Origin: Branchiostoma floridae
Taxonomy: Eukaryota > Chordata > Leptocardii > Amphioxiformes > Branchiostomatidae
Assembly: GCF_000003815.2 (NCBI RefSeq)
Contig: NC_049997.1
Coordinates: 15,052,063 to 15,116,062, forward strand
DNA: 64,000 nucleotides
Reading direction: 5' to 3'
A program made the translations under genes and the position numbers. Below, piece after piece: positions 1 through 11,120 of the stretch; within the stretch, counting starts at the first letter, position 1, and every line of letters starts with the position of its first letter. Under the pieces are notes generated by a model. It had not been told where the DNA came from, did not search any database, and saw only the letters and a list, made by a program, of their open reading frames with translations.

Positions 1-1584
1 AAGCATTATTCCGGGTCGCGTGTTGAGAATTTCTACGGCTGGGTACGGAGGGTTAGTTACTATCCTCAGCGGCGTTCGGTTACGGTCGTCCCGCGGTATG
101 ACAGACTCGTTACGGTCAAGATCGGGATCAACACCACGACAAACGTCCTCTTCTTCTACCACGACTCAGATCTGATAGACTTCACGGCCGAAGTCCGGGT
201 AGACAAGCACTCGAACCGATTCGCCAACATAACACTGGTGGCAGCGGTGGGATCACTCGTGGGATCCATTACACCCTATTACGGCGCCGACGGAGCTAGC
301 TCAGCAACAGTACACAGATTTGAACTACACGTGGACTCTCCACCTGCAGCGAACACCATTAAGCGCATTTCCTTGCCGAAAACGATAAACGGCACGAGTC
401 GGATGTGTCTGTCGCCGCTTTCCAAACCTAACAACGAGGTCTGCAAAACCGTGCCGTTCATACAGGAGGCGCTGCAGGACTTTTTCGTGCCGCCAACCTG
501 GAGGCCTGGCAACCCTGGGAGCGCCGGGCCGGGGTTCAACTTCAACTGGCTCTTCGACTTTTTCGGTTAGTTTTCTCTCTTTCAGGCTTAACCAAAGCCC
601 CCTTCGGAACATATTGCAAAGAATGATGTATAGGAAGACAATGGCCCTAGTCAAAAATCCCATACATGCAAATTTATGCAAATTTTACGATTAGCAAAAC
701 GCAGATTTTTTTATCATATGGGTTTTTCATGTTTTTAATGTATACAGGCTTTCTGAACCCCGCCGAATGGTTTGACGGCATCCAGGGCTGGTTGGAACTG
801 TTCGCCATGTTGTTGGACATCGCCTTGTTCATTGCAGGCATATTTCTGTTCATCAAGGTCTGCACGTGCTTCAACGTCTTCACGACAAAGGCTCCGAAAT
901 GGGTAAGGGTTAACAGGGCCAGGCCACAGCAAAATGCATTGATTTTCGTCTGATTTCGTAAAAAAAACACGATATTTCGTTCCCCTTTCGATACCTTGAG
1001 TGTACAGTTGTACAAGTGACATTAATGTGGTATAGCCTGGAATGTAGCTGTAGAACTGACACTCGTATGTGCTTGATTTATAATTTACAATGTACTAGGC
1101 TGCCAGTCAGTTTGTGCCGTTCTTGGATACAGTAATAAAAGGCTTGTTGCCTGTGACAATGTTTTGTCACTTCAACTCTAGTCAATATATTTATCAGGTG
1201 TCCGTTTAGGCATCTTGTTTTTTTTTTACATCTTTTTATTTTTCCCGCTCTGGCTTAATTTACATTTGGAGCCTGCTGGACTGTCCAGCACTTTACCAAT
1301 GACATCATAGCAATTAGCAGTTCGACCAATCAGAGTGTAGCTGCAAGTCTATCAGACCAATGAATGCTCATGATGTTTTCAATTTATTTCACACTTTTGA
1401 AGATGGTCAATGGTGGGGCTATGGGATCGGTCTATGACCGGGACCTTGCTCTATTTAAGGGTGCTGAACAAGCATTCCCATTGTTTAAAAACGTATTGTT
1501 TTATTGTTTGATTTTATCTAGGATGAGGGGGTGGAGATGTCAGTTCTACGGCGTCGGAAAGCAGAACCTGGTGACGTGTGCTGA
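1..1584 (+). CDS. Unrecognised single-pass membrane protein, copy 1 (5' partial)
   Basis: The reading frame is open from base 1, so the start lies outside the window. Three exons join in phase: 1-565, 748-902 and 1522-1584 (donor gttagt at 566, acceptor tatacag, donor gtaagg at 903, acceptor atctag). Together they give 260 residues. The ectodomain has N-glycosylation sites (NTT, NIT, NGT) and a Cys pair in the stretch CLSPLSKPNNEVCK. A short juxtamembrane part with NPAEWFDG leads into one hydrophobic segment at about residues 204-226, then a basic tail containing LRRRK and ending GDVC. This reads as a type I membrane protein. I do not recognise the family. A paralogue follows at 2801-3697 with the same first intron phase and the same DFTAEV, FANITLVAAVGSL and CLSPLS blocks, so the two arose by tandem duplication. 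Without the window edge the third exon would be in doubt, because the exon-2 frame also reads on to a stop at 953. The splice sites favour the three-exon model. Confidence 0.6.
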
Positions 1585-2800
1585 GGATCCGTCGATGGCC
1601 CAATCAGAAGAAGTTCATGTTTACTCGCTGACACGATAAGGTTCTCATTGGCTGTTGACACATGACTGTCACATGGCCATACACATCAAAGTTGACATAA
1701 ATGGATGTTTGAAGCTAGGATCTATAGTGTGTTCAATACACTCCTTTCCAGAAAAAAATATATGTGCTGCTTTCCAATCTGCATATGTATATTGCCAACT
1801 GTTAGTAAAAGTAAGCTTTTTCTCGTATATATTTCAGCTTGTTATATTAGGCTCTTAATTGATACATTGTATATGGTTTGTGATACGTTACTAGAATTTT
1901 AACGTTTGAGTGATTGGAATGTGACGGTGACGGTCTCCACAAATCTACGTTTAACAGTTACAATGTTGAAAACATTTTGCTCGTTACTGTAGAACCATAT
2001 GTGTAGAACGAGACAGTCTGATTTTCACATTTTGAACGCTAAAGTCATTGGACTTGAACAAAGAATGATACATGATAGTACGAATTTACATGTACGCTGC
2101 CACCTATCATGCGAACATTTCAGTAATTCGTATGTAACGTTAATGTAAATAACATGATTTGTGCAGCGACAACACAACTGAAGTCTGTTGTGCTTGTGTG
2201 TAAAAGCATGTACGTAATACCGATATGTTTAATCGCACAAAGTACATATATTATTTACAATTGACATTGATTTATTGACCATTAAGTGAACAACTTGTTC
2301 TCTTACGTAACCGTAGTTCCTTCCCTTTCCCGCGAGTTTAATTCGGGTTGTCTGTTTACCTGAACGTGTGTGGACACTCGCACTGTTCACAGAGAAACTG
2401 CTTATGCATGTGATACTGCGTTTTGTAGGTACTTCCCCTGATAGTACCCCTTATATGTCATATATGTGCATAACAGTCTTGTACTCATGGGAATCACTAG
2501 TTGGTCGAATTGTGTCAAATTGCGCAAGATGTCTCACCGTATAGAGGCAGTTATCACACGAGAAACGTTGATGATATTGAGTGGTCAGGGTCTTCTGATA
2601 ACCCCGATGTGTACCGATATGTCCCTTTCACACGAGAAAAATTATAATATATATTCCCATGCATATTCGATCTGTTTCTCTAAATTAGCAAAAATTGATT
2701 ACCGATATCAGGTATTGTAAGTCCGAACATGAGAAAGGTCTCTTCTATTACGGTCACGCCTGATAGAGGTTGAAGCATCTAAACGTCTTAATAAACCAGA
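1585..2800. other. Intergenic, no gene seen
   Basis: This AT-rich spacer lies between the two membrane-protein copies. It contains only short open frames with no recognisable protein. It probably holds the 3' UTR of copy 1 and the promoter of copy 2, but I see no clear signal for either. Confidence 0.5.
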
Positions 2801-3697
2801 ATGTACCGGCTACCCTCTCATATCATCGTCTTAGCTGTCTTGGTAACGTCAGGACTATGTCTCGATGGTCTTTCTCACCTGGGCGATTTTACAGCAGAAG
2901 TTGTGTTGGACAGGTTCTCCAACCGTTTCGCCAACATAACACTGGTGGCAGCCGTGGGATCACTTCTGGGCACCATCACCCCTTTGGTCACAGAAAACCA
3001 ACACGGGGTCCCGTTCACGTTCGAGCTACGCGTGGACTCGCCGTCCAAGGTTACATCGTTAAAGCGTGTGTCTCTACCGAGCAACATCCATGGTCACAGC
3101 CGGCCGGCTGTGTCTGTCTCCCTTGTCGCGACCAGACATGGAAATCTGTAAGGTGGTACCGTTTGTCAAGGAACCAATCGGAAGGTTTCTTGTTCCGTCC
3201 GAACCCAAGCTTAGGGCTAGTGAAGGTCAGAAACAACGCAGCGACAACGGAACTGCCCGTTCGTTTGGGGGTGAGCTTTCAAGCTTTATGTTAAAAACTA
3301 ACCTAATTAAAATCAGCAAGTGTGAACAAGAAGTTTTGATGTTATAAAACAAACACATAGAAAGAGTCGCTTTTTACTCCTCTTTTGGCTTGGACTTTTG
3401 TCGTAGGATTTATAGTTGATTAGGCTACCGAATTGATGTTTGCCTGTTTGATTGGTAATGTTATCAACACATTTACAGCTCTTATCTGTGTATTATGGCC
3501 TTTGTCCAGAGTACATGAACCCCGGCCAGTGGTTGGATGGTGTCCAAAGTCCGCTAGAGGGCGCAGCTATCGCTGTCGACATCTTCTTGCTGATGGTGCT
3601 CATCGCCGGTTGTGTGGCTTCAGTCAGTGTCCGGTATGTACGGCGCGGCTGTGTTCGTCAGGACGTGCCGATCGAAGCTATGACAGCTAGTGTGTGA
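2801..3697 (+). pseudogene. Shortened, frameshifted copy 2 of the membrane protein
   Basis: The ATG at 2801 begins a good signal peptide (MYRLPSHIIVLAVLVTSGLC). It runs almost at once into the DFTAEV block that lies about 60 residues into copy 1, so most of the upstream ectodomain is missing here. Near 3101-3109 copy 2 reads cggccggctgtgtctg where copy 1 has cggatgtgtctg. This is a net gain of 4 bases (one ccgg looks duplicated) and moves the frame by +1. The frame then continues with CLSPLSRPDMEICK to a donor at 3271 (gtgagc). Exon 2 starts at 3510, again phase 1 as in copy 1. It encodes MNPGQWLDGV, one membrane segment and a tail ending EAMTASV with stop at 3697. A second possible donor (gtatgt) near 3636 would allow another tail. 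It could be a recent pseudogene, or an intact gene with a sequence error at ccggccgg. Confidence 0.55.
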
Positions 3698-3719
3698 GAC
3701 AGTCAGCATGGACGATTGA

Positions 3720-4055
3720 AACATTCATTCATTCATTTATTCATTCGTTTATTCACTCACTCATTCATTCATTCATTCATAGATGTTCAATCAATCCGTC
3801 CGTCCATCCATCCATCAATCCATCCATCCATCCATCCATCCATCCATCCATCCATCCATCCATCCATCCATCCATCCATCCATCCATCCATCCATCCATC
3901 CATCCACCCATCCATCCATCCATCCATCCATCCATTCATTCATTCATCCACACATCCATCTATCCATCCGTCTACTCATTGATAATGTATTTATTTATCT
4001 ATGCACTTATTAATCTACTCATCCATTCATTCATTCTTTCAATCATCCACTTCCT
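3720..4055. repeat. Tetranucleotide microsatellite (ATTC)n then (CATC)n
   Basis: About 330 bases of imperfect ATTC units pass into a long, nearly pure CATC run and back to ATTC. Open frames here (poly-Ile-His-Pro-Ser) are products of the repeat and not genes. It lies directly after the stop of the membrane-protein copy 2. Confidence 0.95.
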
Positions 4056-4059
4056 CGCT

Positions 4060-5089
4060 TAGGTACATTTATAAGCTTGAATGAATAGCCTACAATGTTT
4101 TTTTATCATTCTTTTTATAGGTTTTCCAATCACATGGTACACAAATAGAAACAATAATAATGAAATGGCACGTGGAACACAATAAATATAAACAAAACCA
4201 GAGAACAATGAGGATAACACATAGCGGTTTTCACCTTTGGATACAATGCCTACAATGTTTGTAAATGTGAAATAAATACTTGTTGCAAATATCAACTTTC
4301 GGTTTATTCCTTCGATCTCCTGTTCACTTGAAGAGACCTAAAGAATACATGTATAAAAGCGTGTCTTTGCTCGTGCTTATAAAGGTTTTATGTGTTGCAC
4401 CTTCTATATTATCTTGGAGATTTGCATATTTTAGGGTGACAGTCAGGTTTATTGCTTGTCCTCTTCAGTCGCTAGGTGACTTTGACTTTATTCAGATCCA
4501 CTTTTAGCTATTACAGCTGTGTACCGCAGCGAGTTTTGCTTAATCGAAATGGCTGAAAGTTTAATTCACTTATACATGGTTAAGACAATTCAAGACCCTA
4601 CCAGACTAGGAGAAGAGTTTACAATCTGGCTTACATTTGTCGGAACCATTAGTGGAAGATTTACCCCGTACCCACATGTGTCCGGCACCTAACACGCCGC
4701 GGTACAAGGACGCCACTACTATTCAGCGGAATAAAGTAGAACTGCAGATAAACAAAGTAGCAGGAGTCAGCTGTAAAAGTTAGGCACATTTACTACATCG
4801 CCTGCTGGGCAAACTTCAAAACCTTATTCATACGATCTAAAAGCCGACTTATCATATCACCCAATGGCAAAAAAGAAATGCCGAAAGAAAGTCGTCAAAA
4901 ACAAACCGGTAGGGTACCTACTAGTATTCCTTGGTGCCCAACTTTCGTTACTCCGCGGATCAAAGCTCGCTGCTGCATACCCGCAGAGCTCATCTCCGCA
5001 GAGGACTGCACATAGCCTCTTCTCACCGCTACAACTCTGCAACAACTGTTGAACTTTTAGACCCCTTTTAGCGTTTTTTAGCCTCAAAA
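4060..5089. promoter_or_regulatory. Spacer and presumed headcase promoter / 5' UTR
   Basis: No gene is recognised. The part nearest the headcase ATG (about 4860-5089) is less AT-rich and carries a short upstream open frame at 4864-5052 starting with its own ATG. It could act as an uORF if transcription begins before 4864. No TATA box was identified. Confidence 0.3.
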
Positions 5090-8000
5090 ATGGCCCCCAA
5101 GAAGAGCGCAGTCGCCAAGAGAGCTCGACAGAAGAGTGAAAGTAAAACTACCGATAAGGAGGACAGAAGTCGGCGGGAGAACTCGGGTACAGCCGGCGGG
5201 GCGCTGGTGTGCTGTACGCCGCGCGGGTGTGGGGAGGGCGGCACGGTAACGCTAGACCAGAACAGTGCAGTGAGGATGGTGTGTACCAACACCAAATGTG
5301 ACCAGGTTTGTGGTTCTCAAGTTGTGCATTACAGTTTATAAGCAGTAAACTGTAGCGACTGTTGAAGAGCTTCGTTTGCTCTGAAAATATAAACCAAGGA
5401 GCTTTTATATCTGATAAAAGCTCCTTGTATAAACAAGGAGTTCTTCTTTGATATAAATAAAGCTAACGTTACATGCAAAGCCACAATAAAGCTTCCGAAA
5501 ATTGTTAAGTCAAAAATGAAGTATAACGTTAATGTCTGACAAGAAATTCTTCTTAGGATGGATGTTTTTCTTTTAATTAATTCAAACCAGAACTATGCAT
5601 GCAACCAAGGATGCAACAATTTTTGGGGTTTGATGAAAAGGCTGGCTGTCTCCCAGGCCTGTCCAGCTGGCATGGCTATCACGTCAGTTCTCCAATCAGT
5701 ATGCAAATTGGAAATATGCATCTCCGCGGTGTCGGCCATGACTGCTATTATTTATTCCCTTTTTGTTACTTAAATTTTTCGCTCATAAACTTTGAATTGA
5801 AGTTACATTTTTGGAGTGTAGGATGGATGGAAAATTGTGCAAACTCATTTTTGTGCACTTTAGACTCGTTTAAAATATGTAACGTTAACGTTAACAACAT
5901 TAATGCAGCAAGTTTTGACTTTCCTTGAATAGTAAATTTGAACAGTTTGGCATATCAAAAGATATAAAATTTCTTAATACACAACCAGAGAACATTTTAT
6001 GTATGCCAAGGTTTCAATGGGTCTTCTCCTACCTTCCTCATGGATCCATTAAAGTCAAAGGCTTCTTGAATAATGTTAAAACATCATTTTCTCCTACTCC
6101 TAGGGTAATCTAATGCACAAGGCTTGCTTTGAGGCTTACGAGGAGTATTTGCTGAAGATGCTGGTGAAAAGCGGCCGGTCGAACCGTATGCGCTGTACGG
6201 ATGCACAGATGCGCCAAGGGCTGTGGACAAAAATCTGGCATATCACCAGCAAGGTAAGCAGTGTTGTCAATATTGTAGTAACTTCGAACAACCGTGTCAA
6301 GGTGGGGGAGGGGGTACTGTTAGACCCTATTCATACTAAAGTCAAACCTGTCTATAGCCGGCCACTATAGACAGGTGGTCACTTTAGAGAAAATGTTGAT
6401 CAATTGACCATGAGCAAGCTAGTAGCCTACAAATGATTTGAGTTCCCACTAATCTTTCTCATTAAGTAACATTGTTTAGATCGGTAAATTCACTGACAAA
6501 GACTTGCACTTTAATGCTCAAGGCATGCATGTCTTCTGCTACCGCCAAAATGACCCTGTCAGGAACTCCGAATCCTCGCAAACTACAATTTCAAACTCGG
6601 TGCAGGATGACATAAAGCTGCAGTATGGTTGCAATAGGCAGTGTTTCTGTATCAATTGGACCGTAAATTGTGTGGCCGTGGCCACATTTGACAAGTGGCC
6701 CCTAAGCCTATTTCTTAATCATTACGAATCCAAGGGACCGACAAAAAGTGGCCACTATGGCCAGGTGGCTGCTATGCAAAGGTGGCCGCTAATACAGGTT
6801 TGACTGTATTACTAAGCTTACTAAATCGGATTTCGAGCCAAAACCACCAAAGCAGTACTGTAATTCCTGATTTTTTCACTGTAATGTGGTTCTCACGGTT
6901 CTGTAGTAATTCACGGTTTTCACAGTGACGACTGTAACGTGAACTTATCATTACCGATAAAAAATAATTCATAGACTTTTTTCATGCGCACTTGCCTCGA
7001 CAGTGAACATTTAGTTCCGAGAACAAGTTCAATTTTCCCAGACCGTGAAAATTTGGTACCGTGAAGATAAAGTGAATTACAGTATTCATGTGGCCTAGTA
7101 TGAACAGTCAAAGTCACATCGAAGCTGGCTTAATCGCGAACCACCTCTGGGAGGTGGTTTCTATGTGGCTCGGGTGACTCGGGGCAGTGACAGTTGAAGC
7201 TCAAGCAAGGGAATGTACAAAACATGTGTAATGTTACACATCCAGATTGCCGCGCACCAAGAAAAAATGTGGAACCCATTCAGTACAAAGTTTAAAAAAC
7301 TTGAAGAACAGATACTAGGTATGTTAGGTGTCTGTTCAAAACTTTCTGCTTATGTATGCCAATTTGCTAAGAAAGCTTTTGCTGTCTTCGCGACTTGCCA
7401 TTATTTTTATCTTGAATGTAAAAAAAATGGGCGCTTTTCACCATTTTCAGTTTAGTGTCTGTAACTGTGGCGGACATCTAAGAAAGGACATAGACTGGGA
7501 ACCAGCAGAAGAGGAACCACAGGCTCCGGTACCCAAAGCAGGGAAAAAGAAGTCCACTGAAAAACCCAGTCTGGTGGGCTACTCCAACAGGAAAGGCACC
7601 AAGGGACAGACAAAGTCCAAACTTATACATCATGTGAACAACAACATCAAGAAAAGTGGTACGATTCACAGTGTGAAGAAAGAAGAGGAACAAGCACAGA
7701 CTGGTAAGAATGGTACGGTAGTAACATTTACTTTCGTGGTGGTTCTGTATCCGTTAGGAGGGAAAGGGAGGTTTTCGCAGTGTTTTGAATTAGGTGTAAA
7801 AACTACTTACTCTGTAATACAGCAGTAGTGATACACAGGCATTCTCATAGTGTCATAATTTGCACTGGAAAAATAAAACCACAGCGAACATTTCAATATT
7901 TACAGTACGATATATAAACATATATACATGTATTGATTATTTATGGCAATTTTTTTTAAGAACAAGGGACAGCAATTTTTGATCTGACATATAACTTATG

Positions 8001-8728
8001 ATCTAAGTGATGAAAAAATTTCCCCTTATTTCTGTTGCAATAGAAAATGGTGAGGAATGCATATCTGTATGATTTAAAAAAAAAGATGTTAAAAAAGTTT
8101 TTCAGGGCGTTATCATATTTAGAAACATAATATATTAATTTTCATAGCAGTTAACTATTCTTTTTTGTAAATCCTTGCAGACCAATCGTATCCTCCAGCA
8201 CAGTCATGTGACCTGTCACCAGAGTGCGAGATTGGTGATGATGATGATGCAGAGCCTTCAGCCCTTTTGGGTTACCTTGGCTGTTCCAACATACCTTACA
8301 CCCTCCCTGTGGATGAGCATCCAGACTTCGGTTATGAAACTTACGATATGCATGCTGTTAGCTCTTCCAATAGCTATTCATCCCTCCCCACCTCTACTGA
8401 GGATAATGAAATCCACTGTTCCAACAGCCACCCTACCTCCCCAAACAGTGAGCTACCCAACTCCTTAGTGGAGTGCTTTGCTGTTTGGTGGGTGAATGAA
8501 GGATGGAGGGAGTGTGCATTTTATATGGAACAGCAGGGTCTTAACATGAAACACCTGATCTCAGCACATGAACTTGAGATGACCTTGGAGCTGACCTCTG
8601 ACCCTGCCATCCCTGTTGCTAAGCAACTAGAACCATGGTTACAGGATGAAGGTTGGCAGGGATTTGTGCAGCACTATGCAGAGAGGTCAGAGGTCACTGA
8701 ACTTGTAGGGTCAGAGTTCAGCTGGTAG
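5090..8728 (+). CDS. HECA: Headcase (HECA) family protein
   Basis: Four exons join cleanly: 5090-5305, 6104-6253, 7451-7703 and 8181-8728 (phases 0, 0, 1), giving 388 residues. The ATG sits in caaaaATGg context. A basic start (MAPKKSAVAKRARQKSE) is followed by the Cys/His-rich headcase N-terminal domain. It contains VCCTPRGCGEGG, VCTNTKCDQ, then MHKACFEAYEEYLLKML, LWTKIWHITSK and CNCGGHLRKDIDW at about residues 123-138. The motif order and spacing (CFEA-E, LWTK, HLRKD-DW) are those of Drosophila headcase and human HECA. The family restrains growth and cell-cycle entry (with Unkempt in flies) and acts in the cytoplasm. Exon 3 goes on into a Lys-rich linker. Exon 4 has an acidic DDDDAEP stretch and ends in a Trp-rich segment (VECFAVWWVNEGWRECAFY, WLQDEGWQGFVQHYA) that I cannot match to HECA. 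Introns hold repeats, including a MITE at 6856-7084. Family call strong; exon 4 membership rests on matching phase and open frame. Confidence 0.85.
6856..7084. mobile_element. MITE, TA-flanked, copy 1
   Basis: A 229-bp element lies in headcase intron 2. It begins TACTGTAATTC and ends GAATTACAGTA, an exact inverted match. The outer TA is likely the target duplication, which suggests a mariner/Tc1-mobilised MITE. A second copy lies at 52733-52943 with closely similar interior. Confidence 0.75.
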
Positions 8729-9050
8729 AACCAGTTTATCACAGTATTTATTATTGATACTAGTGTAGGCAAGTGTAGTTATAGATGTGCTATCTTCATT
8801 GCATGATTTTAGTCTTTATTTTTTCCAGTATTTGGTATTTTTAAACTAACATTACTTGTTTATATCTGACCTCAGTTCCCTAAGTTTATAACTTGAAGTT
8901 TTCTTTTTAGCCTGTCTAGTACAGACTGTTGTAGCTGACTTGGAATGTCAATTTTCTTACTTCCTGTATTGTTTGTATCTGTAGAAATGACACTCACAAT
9001 GAAGACATCAGGGACCAATCAGAACTGGAAATAATGGCCATATACTCAGG
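8729..9050. other. Headcase 3' flank, no gene seen
   Basis: AT-rich sequence after the headcase stop, presumed 3' UTR. No canonical AATAAA was noticed before the tandem repeat at 9050. Confidence 0.35.
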
Positions 9051-9143
9051 AGTATGGAAGTTATACACAGTAGTATGGAAGTTATACACAGTAGTATGGA
9101 AGTTATACACAGTAGTATGGAAGTTATACACAGTAGTATGGAA
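9050..9143. repeat. 21-bp tandem repeat, about 4.5 units
   Basis: The unit is agtatggaagttatacacag plus t, repeated head to tail with almost no variation before it decays into a related gtatggaatgtaact tail. It is a minisatellite. Confidence 0.9.
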
Positions 9144-9240
9144 TGTAACTTGAATGTAACTTGTAATGGTATACAATGTAGTTAGATTCTGATTATATTT
9201 CAGCCATACATAGTATGGTGAAATATATTGTATTCGTAAT

Positions 9241-9276
9241 GTTTCTTTCTTCTTTCTTTCTTTCTTTCTTTCTCCT
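9241..9276. repeat. (CTTT)n microsatellite
   Basis: A short run of CTTT units with one interruption. Confidence 0.9.
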
Positions 9277-9379
9277 GTCAAATCTTCAAAGTGATTCATC
9301 TCCGCCGTTCCTGGACCGAATGACCTGAAATTTGGCACAGGGGTAGAATGGGCCAATACCTTGATGCTTTTTTCTCAGT

Positions 9380-10075
9380 TTTTCATATCTGCCTCTAAAA
9401 TCATTTTATTGAGATTGTTTTGGTCAATTTTAGACCAAAACTGTATATTTTGGCCTCTGTACCCTGGTATTACAATCAAATGAGCTGAAATTTGACAGAG
9501 ATGTGCCTTAATAATGCCCCCATATAAATTCGATAACACTTTTGGTGTACAGTACAACAAAATGCTTATTTTTGCGATTTTTTTACCAATTTTTGACCAA
9601 AAAAGGACACTTTTGGCCCCTGTACCCTGGTATTACAACCAAATGAGCTGAAATTTGACAGAGATGTGCCTTGATAATCTCTTCATATAAATTCAATAAC
9701 ACTTTTGGTGTACAGTACAACAAAATGCTTATTTTTGCGATTTTTTTTACCAATTTTTGACCAAAAAAGGACACTTTTGGCTCCTGTACCTTGGTATTGT
9801 AACCGAATGAGCTGAAATTTGACACAGATGTGCCTTGATAATCCCTTCATATAAATTCAATAACACTTTTGGTGTACAGTGCAACAAAATGCTTAATTTT
9901 GCGATTTTTGGCCAATTTTTGACCAAAAAAGGACACTTTTGGCTCCTGTACCCTGGTATTACAATTAAATGACCTGAAATTTGGTATAGATAGGCATTAG
10001 ATACTTGGTAACAAGATTCAAGTAAAATTTTTGACATAAACAACTTTAAAATGATTAATTTTGGCACTTTTCTGA
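9380..10075. repeat. About 162-bp tandem repeat, four units
   Basis: The phrase ctgtaccctggtatta recurs at about 9459, 9622, 9785 and 9946, a steady period of 161-163 bases. Shared interior includes gagctgaaatttgacagag, cacttttggtgtacagt and caatttttgaccaaaaaagg. Minus-strand open frames across it are by-products of the period and are not genes. A fifth, more diverged copy of the phrase occurs near 10570. Confidence 0.85.
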
Positions 10076-10400
10076 GGGGAAATTTGTTTTCTTTTGGCCT
10101 CCTGACGTGACCTTCCGTGACCCCGCACAGAGCCACACCTGTGCGCGTCAGCCGGAGAGTTAATTGAATCAAAGACCTAGCCAATCAGCGAAGAGGAGGC
10201 CAAAGGCTAATTAATATTCATAAGCGGGGCCTCATGATCCCGTATATAGCAGTGTTCCCGCCAGTGGGAGCGAAGCCCGCCTAAGGCTCTCGCATTTTAG
10301 ACTATTCAGAAGGCTTTATATTGTATCAGTTCTTAGGGGCATATCTATGATAATCGCAGCAGTCACTTAACTTCTCTTCAGGAGTTTAGCGTAACACTTT
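9966..10400. repeat. Direct repeat, left copy (dispersed element)
   Basis: This block shares an ordered series of phrases with 10580-11120. They are ttggtatagataggcat, aagtaaaatttttg, the ccaatcagcgaagagga/aattaatattcataagcggg segment, gcattttagactatt and the gcagtcactta/cttctcttcag segment. The elements are likely two insertions of one repeat or a local duplication. No coding potential recognised. Confidence 0.7.
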
Positions 10401-10579
10401 TTCAGGTCAAACCGTCAAAGGCAACTAAAAACAAACTTTAACGTTACTGAGTTCAACAGTACTTATAACTTGTTATCCGAAGTTGAAACGCTAGCGATGG
10501 TATTTTCGCTGCGCTGTTAGCTCCGTGCGACTGTTGTTGACGGTCTTATAACGGTATATTTTGCACCCCTGTACCCTGG

Positions 10580-11120
10580 TATGAGTAACATTTGGTATAG
10601 ATAGGCATAAGCTAGTTGGTAAAATGATCCAAGTAAAATTTTTGGCATAAAGTACTGTAAAAGGCTTAATTACAGCACTTTTTTTAGGGGAAATTGGTTT
10701 TCTTTCGTTCTCCATGCCATGACCTTTCGGACGTTCACCCCACAGAGCCGACATCTGCACCTGCGTCTAGCCGGCAGGAAGAGTTAATTCAATTAATGGT
10801 TCAGCCAATCAGCGAAGAGGAAAGCGAAGGCTAATTAATATTCATAAGCGGGACCACACAATATGTTAACTTGAAGACTCAGGCCGTACAGACTTCTCGC
10901 CAGGATTTTTTTTCAAAGCATCGGACAGGGGTCCGGGGGCCGCCGAATGTCCCTGGCGGGGTCCAGGGGCAGGGCCACTGTGGGGGGGGACCCAGGTGGG
11001 CGAAGCCCCCCCGGAAGCTCTTGCATTTTAGACTATTGAGAAGGCTTCTTTTATCAGTTTTTTTAGGGCCATATCTACGATAATCGTAGCAGTCACTTAC
11101 TTCTCTTCAGCAGTTTGACT
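10580..11120. repeat. Direct repeat, right copy
   Basis: Partner of 9966-10400 in the same orientation. It is longer because of a GC-rich insert at about 10915-11010 (gggtccgggggcc and related text) that the left copy has only as a short remnant. Confidence 0.7.

Noticed and set aside
2466..2720. 84-codon frame upstream of the membrane-protein copy 2
   Set aside because: No motif, no splice context, and not continuous with the signal-peptide exon.
1..3697. Idea that the membrane-protein pair is a GCS1/HAP2-like fusion protein
   Set aside because: The topology (large ectodomain, one C-terminal membrane segment) fits, but I see no diagnostic Cys-rich HAP2 block in the part available. A profile search with the complete gene would decide.
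3694..4062. Open frames of Ile-His-Pro-Ser repeats in three overlapping frames
   Set aside because: They are translations of a CATC/ATTC microsatellite; every frame of such a repeat is open.
4864..5052. Small Lys-rich frame MAKKKCRKKVVKNK just before headcase
   Set aside because: The headcase start at 5090 has the better context and the family domain follows it. This is at most an upstream ORF.
6480..6620. Possible extra headcase exon (text GKFTDKDLHFNAQGMHVF)
   Set aside because: Exons 2 and 3 join in phase and reproduce the expected order of headcase motifs without it; its acceptor is poor.
9356..10184. Minus-strand open frames of similar text over the 162-bp repeat
   Set aside because: The frames repeat with the DNA period and have no start, splice or domain support.
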